In this document: one piece after another, positions 24,627 through 33,717 of the stretch | Position numbering within the stretch: the first letter of the stretch is position 1 | Layout: each line of letters opens with the position of its first letter | Assembly (NCBI GenBank): GCA_050433985.1 | Contig: JBNPWE010000001.1 | Location: 263,183 to 327,182, forward strand | Direction: 5' to 3' | DNA length: 64,000 bases | DNA from: JACIYW01 sp014359745 | GTDB lineage: Bacteria > Pseudomonadota > Alphaproteobacteria > Rhodobacterales > Rhodobacteraceae | Translations under genes and position numbers: made by a program | Notes under the pieces: generated by a model | What the model was told of the DNA's origin: nothing | Database searches by the model: none | The model's input: only the letters and a program-made list of their open reading frames with translations

Positions 24627-24701
24627 CCACCGCTTTCGGATTTCATGGCAAAATCTGCCTTCAAGCGGATTTCCGCAAGTGGGGTTCATTGCCATGACCG
24701 G

Positions 24702-24770
24702 CGCGCGCACGGCGGGCGCGGAAATGAGTATTTTTTTCGAGAGGATGGGAAAGATCGTTTTCTTGTGCGG
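24702..24770 (+). repeat. Dispersed intergenic repeat, copy D
   Basis: Flank CGCGCACGGCGGGCGCGGAA, core ATGAGTATTTTTTTCGAGAG, GATGGG, then a TTTTCTTGTGCGG tail. It lies 37 bases past the end of the minus-strand ycjF gene and is nearly identical to copy H over about 60 bases. The frame reads MSIFFERMGKIVFLCG. Confidence 0.78.
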
Positions 24771-24806
24771 TCACGGGGCGGGCCTGATTGAGCGCACCAC
24801 CCGTGG

Positions 24807-25796
24807 CTAGCCGCGCCCGAACAGCCCCGCGAGCGCCCGGCTGACCAGCGCCGAGACGCGCGGCCGGGGCAGGGCACGAAAACCCAGCGGGCGGCACACC
24901 TCTATCGCGGCCACGCCCACACGCGCGGTCAGGGCACCGTTCACCACGCCTTCGCCAAACCGGCGCGATACTTTTGAAACCAGTCCGCCCCCGGCCACCG
25001 ATGAAATCAGATCGTCACCCACCGCCACCGCACCCGTTGCGACCAGATGCCCCAGCACCGTGCGCGTCAGCCGCCAGCTTCCCAGGGTGCCCGAACGCCC
25101 GCCGTAAATCTCGGCGATGCGGCGGATCATCCGCAGGTTGCCCAGCAGCGCCGCCGCCACATCAGCGAGCGCCAGCGGCACAAAGGCCGTTACCGTCGCC
25201 ACCTGCCGCGCAGCCCCTTCCACCGCACGGCGCGCCTCGGCATCGAGGGGGGCCAGAACCTCGGCCTCGGCGAGATCCAGCAGGGCGGCCGCATCGAACA
25301 CATCACCCTGCCGTTCCGCCAGCCGCGCCAGATGCCAGCGCAGTTCGGGCCGCCCGCCGTAAAGCGCCGCAAGACGCGCCACCACGATCCGGGCGGCGCG
25401 CGTATCCTCGGCGTGCAAGGCCGCCTCTGCCCCGCGCCGGATCGCATCCAGCCGCCCAAGGCGCCGGAACGCGGCCCATTCGCGCAGCGCCAGGCCCAGC
25501 GCCGTCAGCACCAGACCCCCGACCAGCGCCAGCGCCAGCGCGCCCAGAACCGGCTGGCGGGCAAAGAGCGCGGTCACATAATCCCAGGCCGCCAGCGACA
25601 TGACGAGCCCCAGAAGCGCGACAAGCGCCCGCCAGAACCATCGCGCCGCCCACGATGGCCGCGCCGTGGCAAGGGCCGCGGCGTTGCGCATCGCGCGCCC
25701 CTCGGGCGGCGGGGCATCATCGGGCAGCGGCGGGGCGGTTGCCGGGGACACCGCGGCCTCGCCTTCCAGATCAATCAGGATGGGCGAACGGGTCAT
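24807..25796 (-). CDS. ycjF: YcjF/TIGR01620 (DUF697) inner-membrane protein
   Basis: This 329-residue protein has two membrane segments (about 55-75 and 82-103) after a Pro/Ala-rich N-terminus. The DUF697 region at the C-terminus includes ARQVATVTAFVPLALADV, LRMIRRIAEIYGGRSGTLGS and ISSVAGGGLVSKVSRRFGEG. It is always found with the YcjX GTPase-like protein, and its start overlaps the ycjX stop by four bases. The pair belongs to the phage-shock/heat-shock-linked envelope genes in enterobacteria; its role here is unknown. Confidence 0.9.
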   Translation of the reverse strand: MTRSPILIDLEGEAAVSPATAPPLPDDAPPPEGRAMRNAAALATARPSWAARWFWRALVALLGLVMSLAAWDYVTALFARQPVLGALALALVGGLVLTALGLALREWAAFRRLGRLDAIRRGAEAALHAEDTRAARIVVARLAALYGGRPELRWHLARLAERQGDVFDAAALLDLAEAEVLAPLDAEARRAVEGAARQVATVTAFVPLALADVAAALLGNLRMIRRIAEIYGGRSGTLGSWRLTRTVLGHLVATGAVAVGDDLISSVAGGGLVSKVSRRFGEGVVNGALTARVGVAAIEVCRPLGFRALPRPRVSALVSRALAGLFGRG

Positions 25797-27217
25797 CGCA
25801 AACGGTCTCCGATCAGAAATTCCGCGGCCCGGTCAAGGCGGATATGCGGCGGCCCGTCACCGGGGGCAAGGGTTGTGCGGGCGGGCAGGAACGCCATCGC
25901 GCCATAATCGCCGCCCAGCCAGGTCTGCGCGCCCTCGCGCGCGGGCGAGAGGATGCGCGCGGGATCTTCGGGCAGATCGCCGGGGTGAAAGGCCGCCTGA
26001 CGCCCGCCCTCCAGCGTGCCGCGCACCAGATCGACCATCACCCCGTCGTGGCGCCGCGTCTCTTCGACGGTGGCGCGCAGCGCGGCGATTGACAGCGCCG
26101 CCGTCTCGGCCCCGGCGAAATCGGCACGATGGCGCGCCTCGGCCAGCAGCGCCTCGAGGATCACGGTCAACCGGCCATGCTGGCTGTGGTGCAGGTGATC
26201 GGCCTTGGTCGCGGCGAAAAGTATCTTCTCGACCCGCCGCAGCGGCAGAAACCGTCCCAGCCAGCCAGTGCGCCCCGGCCGAAACGCCGCCAGCGCCCCG
26301 GCCAAGGCGCGGCGCAGATCCTCTACCGCCTGCGGGCCCGCGTGAATCGCCCCCAGCACATCGGCCAGCACCACCTGCCGGTCGATCCGCGCGAAATGGT
26401 CGCGAAAGAACGGGCGCACAACCTGGCTGCGATAGGCATCATAGCGGCGCTGCATCGCGGCCCGCAGGCTGCCGCGCCGCGCCGCACCCCTTGGCAGCGG
26501 CGCGAATGTCAGCACCGGCGACCCTTCCAGATCGCCGGGCAACAGAAACCGCCCCGGCGTGCAATCGGAAAATCCGGCATCCCGCGCGGCCCGCAGATAG
26601 GCCAGCCATGCCGTGGCCAGCGCCTGCGCCTGCGGTTCTTGCAGGGGGGCGGCCCCATCGGTTTGCGCCACCAGCCGCAGATAGTTTTCCGCCTCGGACC
26701 GTCCGGCGATGCGGGCCAGAACATCGGCCGACCATTCGGCATAGCCCATATCCATCAGCGCCAGATCCAGCAGCCATTCCCCCGGATAATCGACGATATC
26801 CAGATGCAGCGTACGCGGCCCCGACAGCGCGCCCAGCATGCCGCGCGGCTGCACCCGGAACGACAGCCGCAGCTCTGACACCGCGCGGGTCGAAAGCGGC
26901 CAGCGCGGGCTATCCCCGGTCAGCGCGGCAAGATGGCCTTCGTAATCAAAGCGCGGCACGGTCATATCGGGTTGTGGCTGCAACCAGGCCGCGCGGATCG
27001 CCCCGTTACGCGCGCCGATCAGCCCCGGCATCCGCCCCCGGTCAAGCAGATTGGCAACCAGCGACGTGATGAACACCGTCTTGCCAGACCGGGCAAGGCC
27101 GGTCACACCCAACCGCACCACCGGTTCGAACAGGGCACCCGATACCGCCGCGCCGGCCGTGTCAAAACCGCGCGCAACCCCGTCCACCAAGGATCCGATC
27201 TGATCGGTAATGCCCAA
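25793..27217 (-). CDS. ycjX: YcjX-family P-loop NTPase (DUF463)
   Basis: This 474-residue protein has a P-loop GLARSGKTVFITSLV near residue 60 and the family sequences LHLDIVDYPGEWLLDL (Walker B-like) and FAATKADHLHHSQHGRL, a TKAD guanine-specificity-type motif. YcjX proteins are stress-inducible cytoplasmic or membrane-associated nucleotide-binding proteins of unknown role. It is translationally coupled to ycjF. The start ATG at 27217 lies close to the znuB stop, 50 bases away, on the same strand. Confidence 0.93.
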   Translation of the reverse strand: MGITDQIGSLVDGVARGFDTAGAAVSGALFEPVVRLGVTGLARSGKTVFITSLVANLLDRGRMPGLIGARNGAIRAAWLQPQPDMTVPRFDYEGHLAALTGDSPRWPLSTRAVSELRLSFRVQPRGMLGALSGPRTLHLDIVDYPGEWLLDLALMDMGYAEWSADVLARIAGRSEAENYLRLVAQTDGAAPLQEPQAQALATAWLAYLRAARDAGFSDCTPGRFLLPGDLEGSPVLTFAPLPRGAARRGSLRAAMQRRYDAYRSQVVRPFFRDHFARIDRQVVLADVLGAIHAGPQAVEDLRRALAGALAAFRPGRTGWLGRFLPLRRVEKILFAATKADHLHHSQHGRLTVILEALLAEARHRADFAGAETAALSIAALRATVEETRRHDGVMVDLVRGTLEGGRQAAFHPGDLPEDPARILSPAREGAQTWLGGDYGAMAFLPARTTLAPGDGPPHIRLDRAAEFLIGDRLR

Positions 27218-27267
27218 ATGCGCCCCCGTTTCCCGTTACATAAACACGCAGCCAGCCCAGGCAAGCC

Positions 27268-28065
27268 TCAGCCACCGCCATGGCGCAGCGGGCGCAGCAC
27301 CGCAAGCCCGGCAAACAGGATCGAGGCCACCGCCACAATGCCCGGCCCCGCCGGCGTATCCAGCCACAGCGACGCCAGCAGCCCGGCCAGCGCCGCCACC
27401 GCCCCGATCGCCACGGCGCCCACCGCCATCGCCTCGGGGCTGCGGGCCAGCGACCGCGCGGCGGCGGCCGGAATGATCAGCATCGCGGCAATCAAGAGCG
27501 CGCCCACCACCTTGATCGACACCGCGACCGCCAGCGCCAGCGCCAGCGTCAGCACCAGGCGCTCTCTCCCCGGATGCAGGCCCGCCGCATGGGCCAGATC
27601 CTCGTTCACCGTTGACGTCAACAGCGCGTCCCAGCGCCAGACCAGCAGCGCCAGCACCGCCAGCGCGCCGCCCCAGATCGCCCAAAGATCATTCCAGCCA
27701 ACCGCCAGGATATCGCCGAACAACCAGGCCGACAGATCGGTCCGCACCCCCGAGATGAATGACACAGCCACCAGCCCGAAGGCCAGCGTCGAATGCGCCA
27801 GCACCCCCAGCGTGGTATCCATCGCCCAGCCGCGCCCCGCCAGCGTCGAGACGGTCAGCGCCATCAACAGCGCGACCCCCAGCGTGCCCGCAAAGACCGA
27901 CAGCGAAAAGCCCAGCGCCAGCGCCACCCCAAGGATGGCCGCGTGCGAGGTGGCATCGCCGAAATAGGCCATCCGCCGCCAGACCACGAAACAGCCCAGC
28001 GGCCCGGCGGCCAGCGCCACCGCCAGCCCCGCCAACCCGGCGCGCAGCATGAAATCATCCAGCAT
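27268..28065 (-). CDS. znuB: Zinc ABC transporter permease ZnuB
   Basis: This 265-residue integral membrane protein of the ABC-3 family has about eight hydrophobic segments and the motif GDATSHAAILGVALA near the N-terminus, plus ALLIAAMLIIPAAAARSLA. It forms the channel for zinc delivered by ZnuA and powered by ZnuC. Its start at 28065 overlaps the znuC end by 11 bases, so the two are coupled. A Zur-family repressor gene and divergent znuA complete the locus. Confidence 0.94.
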   Translation of the reverse strand: MLDDFMLRAGLAGLAVALAAGPLGCFVVWRRMAYFGDATSHAAILGVALALGFSLSVFAGTLGVALLMALTVSTLAGRGWAMDTTLGVLAHSTLAFGLVAVSFISGVRTDLSAWLFGDILAVGWNDLWAIWGGALAVLALLVWRWDALLTSTVNEDLAHAAGLHPGRERLVLTLALALAVAVSIKVVGALLIAAMLIIPAAAARSLARSPEAMAVGAVAIGAVAALAGLLASLWLDTPAGPGIVAVASILFAGLAVLRPLRHGGG

Positions 28066-28816
28066 CCCTGACCCCCACTGCTTCATCATGGTTCTGCCCG
28101 TGGGCATGATCATGGGCGTGATCATGATCATGCTGGTAAAGCGCCAGCGTTCCGCCCGTGCCAAGGCCGAACAGCGCGCGGTATTCGGGCGCGGCGGAAA
28201 CCACATGTGGCGTGCCCTCGCAGCAGACATGGCCGTTGAGGCAGATCACCCGGTCCGATGCGCTCATCACCACATGCAGGTCGTGGCTGACCATCAGCAC
28301 CGCACAGTGCAGATCGCGGCGCACGTCCTCTATCAGGCGGTAAAAGGCGGCTACGCCGGGTTGATCCAGGCCCTGCGTCGCCTCGTCCAGGATCAGGATC
28401 TGCGGATCGGTCAAAAGGGCGCGCGCCAGCATCACGCGCTGAAACTGCCCGCCCGACAGCGCGGTCATCTGCCGGTCTTGCAGCCCCGGCACGCCGGTGC
28501 GCGCCAAAGCCGCCGCCACCGCCGCCCGCCCCTGCCTGCGCGGCAGCGACAGGAACCGGCCCGCCGTCATCGGCAGCGCCGGATCGATGTGCAAACGCTG
28601 TGGCACATAGCCCACCCGCAGCCCCGCCTGCCGGGTCACCCGCCCCGCTGCGGGCGGCACAATTCCCAGAAGTGCGCGCAGCAGCGTCGATTTCCCCGAC
28701 CCGTTCGGCCCGACCACCGTCACGATCTCGCCCGGCTCCACCGCCAGCGTGACATCCGACAGCGCCAGCGCGCCGCCATAGCGCACCGACAGGCCTTCGG
28801 CGCTGATCAGGCTCAT
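28055..28816 (-). CDS. znuC: Zinc ABC transporter ATP-binding protein ZnuC
   Basis: This 253-residue ABC ATPase has Walker A VGPNGSGKST, signature LSGGQFQRVMLARALL, Walker B ILILDEATQGLDQ, and the switch histidine in VSHDLHVV. The last 20 or so residues are histidine/aspartate-rich (HDHDHAHDHAHG), a likely zinc-binding tail. The start at 28816 overlaps the zur stop by four bases; the upstream in-frame methionines lie inside zur. Confidence 0.95.
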   Translation of the reverse strand: MSLISAEGLSVRYGGALALSDVTLAVEPGEIVTVVGPNGSGKSTLLRALLGIVPPAAGRVTRQAGLRVGYVPQRLHIDPALPMTAGRFLSLPRRQGRAAVAAALARTGVPGLQDRQMTALSGGQFQRVMLARALLTDPQILILDEATQGLDQPGVAAFYRLIEDVRRDLHCAVLMVSHDLHVVMSASDRVICLNGHVCCEGTPHVVSAAPEYRALFGLGTGGTLALYQHDHDHAHDHAHGQNHDEAVGVRDAG

Positions 28817-29346
28817 GCCGCGGCCCGGCATTGCGGGCACAGGCCCAGCGCCTCTATGCTGGCGCGTTCAACGGTGAACCCGGCAAGATGCGCCGCCGCG
28901 TCAAGCGCGGGGCGCACGCCGCCCGCCGGGGCCTCGGCCACCGCGTTGCAGCCACGGCAGATCAGGAACACCGGCTGATGCGCCTCGCCCGGATGCATGC
29001 AGGCGGCAAAGGCGTTCATGCGGCGGATGCGGTGGGCCAGCCCGTGTTCGACCAGAAATTCCAGCGCGCGATATGCGACGGGCGGCTGACGCCCGAAGCC
29101 GTCGGCGGCCAGACGGTCAAGCACCTCGTAGGCGCCAAGGGCTGCATGCGCTTCCAGCAATATCTCCAGCGTGCGGCGGCGCACCGGGGTCAGCCGCGCG
29201 CCTGCGGCCCCTGTCAGCGCCTCGGCCCGCGCCAGAATATCGAGGGCGCAGGTCGTATGGTCATGATCGCGGAACGCAAGGCCGGGAGAAGGGGTGCGCG
29301 CGGGGTTGGGCACGGGGTTGGGCGGTGCGGGGTGCGGATTTGTCAT
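28813..29346 (-). CDS. zur: Fur-family zinc uptake repressor Zur
   Basis: This 177-residue Fur-family regulator has a winged-helix part (LTPVRRRTLEILLEAHAALG), an HRIRRMNAF metal region, CMHPGEAHQPVFLICRGCNA and a final CPQCRAA; the two CxxC pairs form the structural zinc site. Zur represses zinc uptake genes when zinc is ample. It is first in a zur-znuC-znuB operon and divergent from znuA. A palindrome overlaps its start codon. Confidence 0.93.
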   Translation of the reverse strand: MTNPHPAPPNPVPNPARTPSPGLAFRDHDHTTCALDILARAEALTGAAGARLTPVRRRTLEILLEAHAALGAYEVLDRLAADGFGRQPPVAYRALEFLVEHGLAHRIRRMNAFAACMHPGEAHQPVFLICRGCNAVAEAPAGGVRPALDAAAHLAGFTVERASIEALGLCPQCRAAA

Positions 29347-29388
29347 GTTATGACATATCTCCTACTTGACATGTTATAGTGTAACTAT
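29341..29388. promoter_or_regulatory. Candidate Zur operator region between zur and znuA
   Basis: TGTCATgttATGACA (29341-29355) is a perfect six-base-arm palindrome covering the zur start codon. ATGTTATAGTGTAAC (29371-29385) contains GTTA/TAAC arms like alphaproteobacterial Zur boxes. Both share ATGTTAT. Position between divergent genes fits shared control of zur-znuCB and znuA. Confidence 0.5.
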
Positions 29389-29431
29389 GCTATTCCTGCC
29401 TCTCGAACAAGCAAAATGAACGGAATTCCCC

Positions 29432-30388
29432 ATGTCGCGCCACACCCTTCTTGCCCCTGTACTTTTGTGCCTGATGCTGCCGATCTGCGCCAACACGGCT
29501 TTCGCCCGGACGCCGCAGGTGGTGGCCGATATCCCGGCCGTCGGATCGCTTGTGGAACAGGTGATGGGCGACATCGGCACGCCAAAGGTGCTGCTGACCG
29601 CTGGCGCCGATGCGCACAGCTTTCAGCTTCGCCCCACGCAAGCCGCCGATCTGGCCGGGGCCGATCTGGTGTTCTGGGTGGGGCCTGGGTTGACCCCCTG
29701 GCTGGAACGCGCCATCGAGGGGGTCGGGCTGCGCGGCGAGGCGGTGGCGCTTTTGGCCTCGGACGGCGTGCATCTGCGCGGTTTTGACGGTGACAGCCAT
29801 GGTCAGGACGATGCGCATGACCACGCGCACAGCCACGCGCATGGCGATGAACACCCTGGCGAAGGGGTTGATCCGCACGCCTGGCTTGACCCCGCGAATG
29901 CGGCGGTCTGGGTCGATGCGATCGCGGCGCATCTTTCGGAAACCGATCCCGAACACGCCGCCGCCTATGCCGCCAATGCCGCCGCCGCCAAGGCCCGCAT
30001 CGCCGCGATGGATGCAGAAATCGCAACCACCCTTGCCGGGCTCGGCGCCGTGCCCTTGATCGTGTTTCACGATGCCTATGGATATTTCGCCGATCACTTT
30101 GGCCTGACCATCGCCGGGGCGATCACGCTTGGCGATGCCGCACGGCCCGGCGCCGCCCGGATCGCCGCGATCCGCGAAGTGCTGATTGAAACCGGCGCCC
30201 GCTGCATCTTCCCCGAGGCGCAGCATGATCCGGCGCTGGTTCAGACGGTGGCCGAAGGCACCGGCGCGACAATCGCCGCCCCGCTTGACCCGACCGGCAG
30301 CGCGCTGGCCTTCGGGCCGGATCATTACGGCGACCTGATGCGCGGCCTGGCCGAAACGATTGCCCGCTGCGCCCGCCCCGCGATCTGA
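29432..30388 (+). CDS. znuA: Periplasmic zinc-binding protein ZnuA
   Basis: This 318-residue protein has a signal peptide (about 1-29, ending ANTAFA) and the TroA/ZnuA fold. Zinc ligands are suggested by GADAHSFQLRP and the EGVDPHAWLDPANA region, and a His/Asp-rich loop (DDAHDHAHSHAHGDEH) lies at about 128-148, the usual flexible zinc-collecting loop. Mature ZnuA passes zinc to ZnuB/ZnuC. Divergent from zur with an 85-base gap holding the operator candidates. Confidence 0.95.
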   Translation: MSRHTLLAPVLLCLMLPICANTAFARTPQVVADIPAVGSLVEQVMGDIGTPKVLLTAGADAHSFQLRPTQAADLAGADLVFWVGPGLTPWLERAIEGVGLRGEAVALLASDGVHLRGFDGDSHGQDDAHDHAHSHAHGDEHPGEGVDPHAWLDPANAAVWVDAIAAHLSETDPEHAAAYAANAAAAKARIAAMDAEIATTLAGLGAVPLIVFHDAYGYFADHFGLTIAGAITLGDAARPGAARIAAIREVLIETGARCIFPEAQHDPALVQTVAEGTGATIAAPLDPTGSALAFGPDHYGDLMRGLAETIARCARPAI

Positions 30389-30477
30389 GCCGCTTTTGCC
30401 CAACCCCCGCGCGTGACAACACCCCGCGCCGGATGCTAACCGCATCGCGACGTGGCAAAGCGGGCATCGGGGGAAAC

Positions 30478-31398
30478 ATGGCCAAGGCGGCAGACGGGAT
30501 CGGGCCAGACGGGATCGGGCCAGACTGGATCGGAGTTGACTGGCAAGAGGCGCGGGTTTGCGCCCATGTCATCGGCCCCGATGGTGCGGTGCTGGAAACC
30601 CGCACCGCACCCGGCGGTGGCACGGCGGCGCCCGCGGTGATTGCCGATCTGCTCAAAGACCTGCTGCCCCACGCGGGCAGCTTGCCGGTGATCGCCTGCG
30701 GGTTGCCCACCTTTGGCGTGCCCGGCGGCGTGGGTGCCGCCTTGCGCCCCCTGCCCTGCCCGCCCCTGCCCGCTGCCTTGCACCGCGTGACCGGCACCGA
30801 TCCGCGCCTAGCCCTTTACGCGATCCCCGGCCTGCGCCAGGATCGCCCGGTTGATGAGCTGCGCGGCCCGGAAACCCGGATCGCCGGGTTTCTGGCCGGG
30901 GCGCCCGATTTCGACGGGGTGCTGTGCCTGCCCGGACCGATAAGCACATGGGCGCGGATCAGCGCGGGCGAGGTTGTCACCTTCACCACCACCCTGACCG
31001 GAGAGATGTTCGACCTTCTGGCGCATCGGTCAAGCCTGCGCCACAACCTGCCCCCCGATGATCACGACGGCGGTCAAGACCCAGAGGCGTTCAAGTCGGC
31101 GCTGGCCGATATCCTGTCGCGCCCCGAACGGCTGGCGATGATGATCAGCGCCTTGCGCGGCGTCGGCACGCACAAGCGCGCGCGACTGTCGCGGCTGTCG
31201 GGGCTGCTGATCGGGGCCGAACTGGCCGCGACCCGGCCCTGGTGGCTGGGGCAATCGGTGGCGGTGATCGGCGGGGGTGATCTGGCGCAGCGTTACGCCG
31301 ATGCCCTGGCCGCGCAGGGGGTTCAGGCCACGATCAGCGGCGCGAACATGACCCTTGCGGGGCTGGCACGCGCGCGTGCGCTGCTGCGCGGCGCCTGA
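30478..31398 (+). CDS. dgoK: 2-dehydro-3-deoxygalactonokinase
   Basis: This 306-residue sugar kinase of the DgoK family has WIGVDWQEARVCAHVI at the N-terminus, GPISTWARISAGEVV and FTTTLTGEMFDLLA in the middle, and a C-terminal AVIGGGDLAQRYADAL. It phosphorylates 2-keto-3-deoxygalactonate in the De Ley-Doudoroff galactose route. No aldolase (dgoA) or other galactonate gene adjoins it. Its first residues contain an internal repeat (DGIGPDGIGPDWIG) encoded by a tandem 15-base unit. The ATG at 30478 follows a GGGGGAAA stretch. It converges on puuD with a 2-base gap. Confidence 0.85.
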   Translation: MAKAADGIGPDGIGPDWIGVDWQEARVCAHVIGPDGAVLETRTAPGGGTAAPAVIADLLKDLLPHAGSLPVIACGLPTFGVPGGVGAALRPLPCPPLPAALHRVTGTDPRLALYAIPGLRQDRPVDELRGPETRIAGFLAGAPDFDGVLCLPGPISTWARISAGEVVTFTTTLTGEMFDLLAHRSSLRHNLPPDDHDGGQDPEAFKSALADILSRPERLAMMISALRGVGTHKRARLSRLSGLLIGAELAATRPWWLGQSVAVIGGGDLAQRYADALAAQGVQATISGANMTLAGLARARALLRGA

Positions 31399-31400
31399 CC

Positions 31401-32624
31401 TCAGGAACCCGTCGCCGCGCGGTACCACGCCACGATCTTGGCCCGCTCGGCCGCCTCGATGAATGACATGTTGGCCGGGGGCATGGCCTTTGACACCCCC
31501 GCCTGAAGATAGATGTCGCGGGCGTGGCGGGCGATGCTTTCGGGGGTATCCAGCGCCACGCCCTTCGGCGCCCAGTGCAACCCCTCTTGCGCCGGTTCGG
31601 GCGCGTGGCACATCGAACAGCGCCCCATGACGATATCGGTCACCGCATCGAACCCCTCGGCGCTGGCGAACCGGGCGGCGGCCGGGGTCATCGCCGCGGC
31701 CTCGCCCACCTTGAATTTCGGTTCGGTCGACAGCCAGGCGATGACGATGAACAGGATCACCGTGACCGCCCATGTCCATGTCGGCCTGCCCTTGCGGGCG
31801 TGAACCGAATTGAAATAGTGCCGGATCGTGACCCCGGTCAGGAACACCAGACTGGCGATGATCCAGTTGTATTTCGTGGCAAAAGCCAGCGGCGCGTGGT
31901 TGGACAGCATCAGGAACAGCACCGGCAGCGTCAGGTAATTGTTGTGGGTCGATCGCTGCTTGGCGATCTTGCCGTATCTGGCATCGGGGATGCGCCCGGC
32001 GATCAGATCGGCCACCACCACCTTCTGGTTGGGAATGATGACCGCAAACACATTCGCCGCCATGACCGTGGCCGTGAACGCCCCCAGATGCAACAGCGCC
32101 GCACGCCCGGAAAACACCTGCGCATAGCCCCACGACATCGCCACCAGCACCACAAACAGCACCAGCATCAACCGGGTGCTGTTTTCACCAAGGCGGGATT
32201 TGCACAGCAGATCATAGGCGAACCAGCCAAAGACCAGCGATCCCATGGAAATGCCCACCGCCTGCCAGACCGCCAGATCGGCAATATTGGGATCGATCAG
32301 GTAAAACTGCGCGCCCATGTAATAGGTCAGCACCAGCAACACGAAACCCGACAGCCAGGTCGCATAGCTTTCCCATTTGAACCAGGTCAGATGTTCGGGC
32401 ATCGCCGCGGGGGCGACCATGTATTTGCGGATGTGATAGAAGCCGCCGCCATGCACCTGCCATTCCTCGCCATGCACACCCTCGGGCATGTCGGGTGCCT
32501 GCCGCAGCCCCAGATCCAGCGCGATGAAATAGAAAGAGGATCCGATCCAGGCGATCGCGGTGATCACATGCAACCAGCGTGTGGCAAATTCGAACCAGGC
32601 CCACAGGATTGCCAGATCATACAT
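31401..32624 (-). CDS. puuD: Membrane-bound urate hydroxylase PuuD with cytochrome c domain
   Basis: This 407-residue protein has about eight membrane segments (N-terminal FATRWLHVITAIAWIGSSFY and onwards) and a C-terminal cytochrome c domain with heme motif CSMCH. PuuD proteins oxidise urate to 5-hydroxyisourate, passing electrons to the respiratory chain instead of oxygen. The usual partners for later purine steps are not within the window. It ends two bases from the convergent dgoK. The length is near the family size. Confidence 0.9.
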   Translation of the reverse strand: MYDLAILWAWFEFATRWLHVITAIAWIGSSFYFIALDLGLRQAPDMPEGVHGEEWQVHGGGFYHIRKYMVAPAAMPEHLTWFKWESYATWLSGFVLLVLTYYMGAQFYLIDPNIADLAVWQAVGISMGSLVFGWFAYDLLCKSRLGENSTRLMLVLFVVLVAMSWGYAQVFSGRAALLHLGAFTATVMAANVFAVIIPNQKVVVADLIAGRIPDARYGKIAKQRSTHNNYLTLPVLFLMLSNHAPLAFATKYNWIIASLVFLTGVTIRHYFNSVHARKGRPTWTWAVTVILFIVIAWLSTEPKFKVGEAAAMTPAAARFASAEGFDAVTDIVMGRCSMCHAPEPAQEGLHWAPKGVALDTPESIARHARDIYLQAGVSKAMPPANMSFIEAAERAKIVAWYRAATGS

Positions 32625-33036
32625 GCCGATATCTCCTGTCGGGTTGGGCCTGTCGTTGGGGCAGGCTATCGCGACGGCGGTTCTTTTGTTAAGCCTGTAA
32701 ATAACGGATCACTTTCAAACAGGCGCTGATAATCCTGTGTCTTACGTCAATAACCTTTGCATTTTCGTGCGCGTCTAAGAACAGATGGTATGCGCAAAGT
32801 TCTCCGAGCCGATATCTCAAGCATCCTCGCCCCTGATCTCCGGTCAGGGCGCGACACCTATGAATAAAAGGCTTGCAAAACTGACTGCGATTAGACGACC
32901 TCATCAATGGCATTCCAATGGCCCGTTTCTCGGCAGAGAATTTACAGCGCGTGAACACCGCCATGATATGCCGCCCCTCAGCGCATCACAAACTTTTGCG
33001 CGTTTCTCGCCATTTCCGCACACTTGTGGTGGGAGA
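32625..33036. other. 412-base intergenic region, nothing recognised
   Basis: This region between puuD and the Rrf2 gene is less GC-rich than its surroundings. No open frame with protein character, tRNA or strong hairpin was noticed. It must contain the puuD promoter. Confidence 0.5.
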
Positions 33037-33504
33037 TCAGGATTCCGCCACGGGTTCGGGAAAGGCGAAGCGTTCGATCGGGCGGGAATCCTGTTGCAGA
33101 TCGGCGACTGTCAGCGACTCGATCATCAGGATGTAGGTTGCGTAAAACCCCCCGAAAACAGCGCGCACGCCGCAGGTCTTTTCATCCTTGCAGTCTTCGC
33201 ACCGCTGATAGGCGCGGCGCGAGAGGCAGGGCAGCGGCGCAAGCGGCCCGTCGATCAGGCGAAGCACCTCGGCCAGCGACACCCGCGCGGGATCCTTGAT
33301 CAGTTCATATCCCCCATTCCGGCCGCGGCGGCTGCCGATCATGCCGGCGCGCTTCAGGTCCAGCAGGATGTGTTCCAGGAAGCGTTTCGGCGCGCCCGAC
33401 CGCTCCGCGATATCTTCGATGCGCAGCGCCTCGGCCTCGCCCGCCTTTTCGTCGGCGAGCACCATGAGGGCCTTGAGCGCGTATTTGGTCTTGTGGGTGA
33501 TCAT
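33037..33504 (-). CDS. Rrf2-family transcriptional regulator with cysteine cluster
   Basis: This 155-residue protein has the Rrf2 winged helix (KYALKALMVLAD, ERSGAPKRFLEHILLDLKRA, RRGRNGGYEL) and four cysteines C93, C102, C105 and C111 in CLSRRAYQRCEDCKDEKTCG. Related regulators such as IscR and NsrR bind Fe-S clusters through three cysteines in this region, although the spacing here differs. The methionine at 33504 starts the family's MITHKTKYAL N-terminus; the longer frame to 33660 has no matching sequence. Target genes are unknown; it lies 412 bases upstream of puuD on the same strand. Confidence 0.88.
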   Translation of the reverse strand: MITHKTKYALKALMVLADEKAGEAEALRIEDIAERSGAPKRFLEHILLDLKRAGMIGSRRGRNGGYELIKDPARVSLAEVLRLIDGPLAPLPCLSRRAYQRCEDCKDEKTCGVRAVFGGFYATYILMIESLTVADLQQDSRPIERFAFPEPVAES

Positions 33505-33717
33505 CGACGAAACCTGGTTCCACAAACTATGACTATCGGGATCGATATAATCGGGATCGATGGGGAAAGCGAGATCGAACATGAATTCACGATAGGGATG
33601 ATGGGTATTTGAGGCAACGATGCCATGCACCCCTGACCGCGCGCGCCTGCCCGTTGGCATGCCGGGGCCATGAAACCCAAGGCAACAGCCCGGGCAGCTT
33701 CACGCGTGAGATGGGAA

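Noticed and set aside
24665..24677. GCGGA...TCCGC palindrome past trhO as a terminator
   Set aside because: The five-base arms are too short and no T-run follows.
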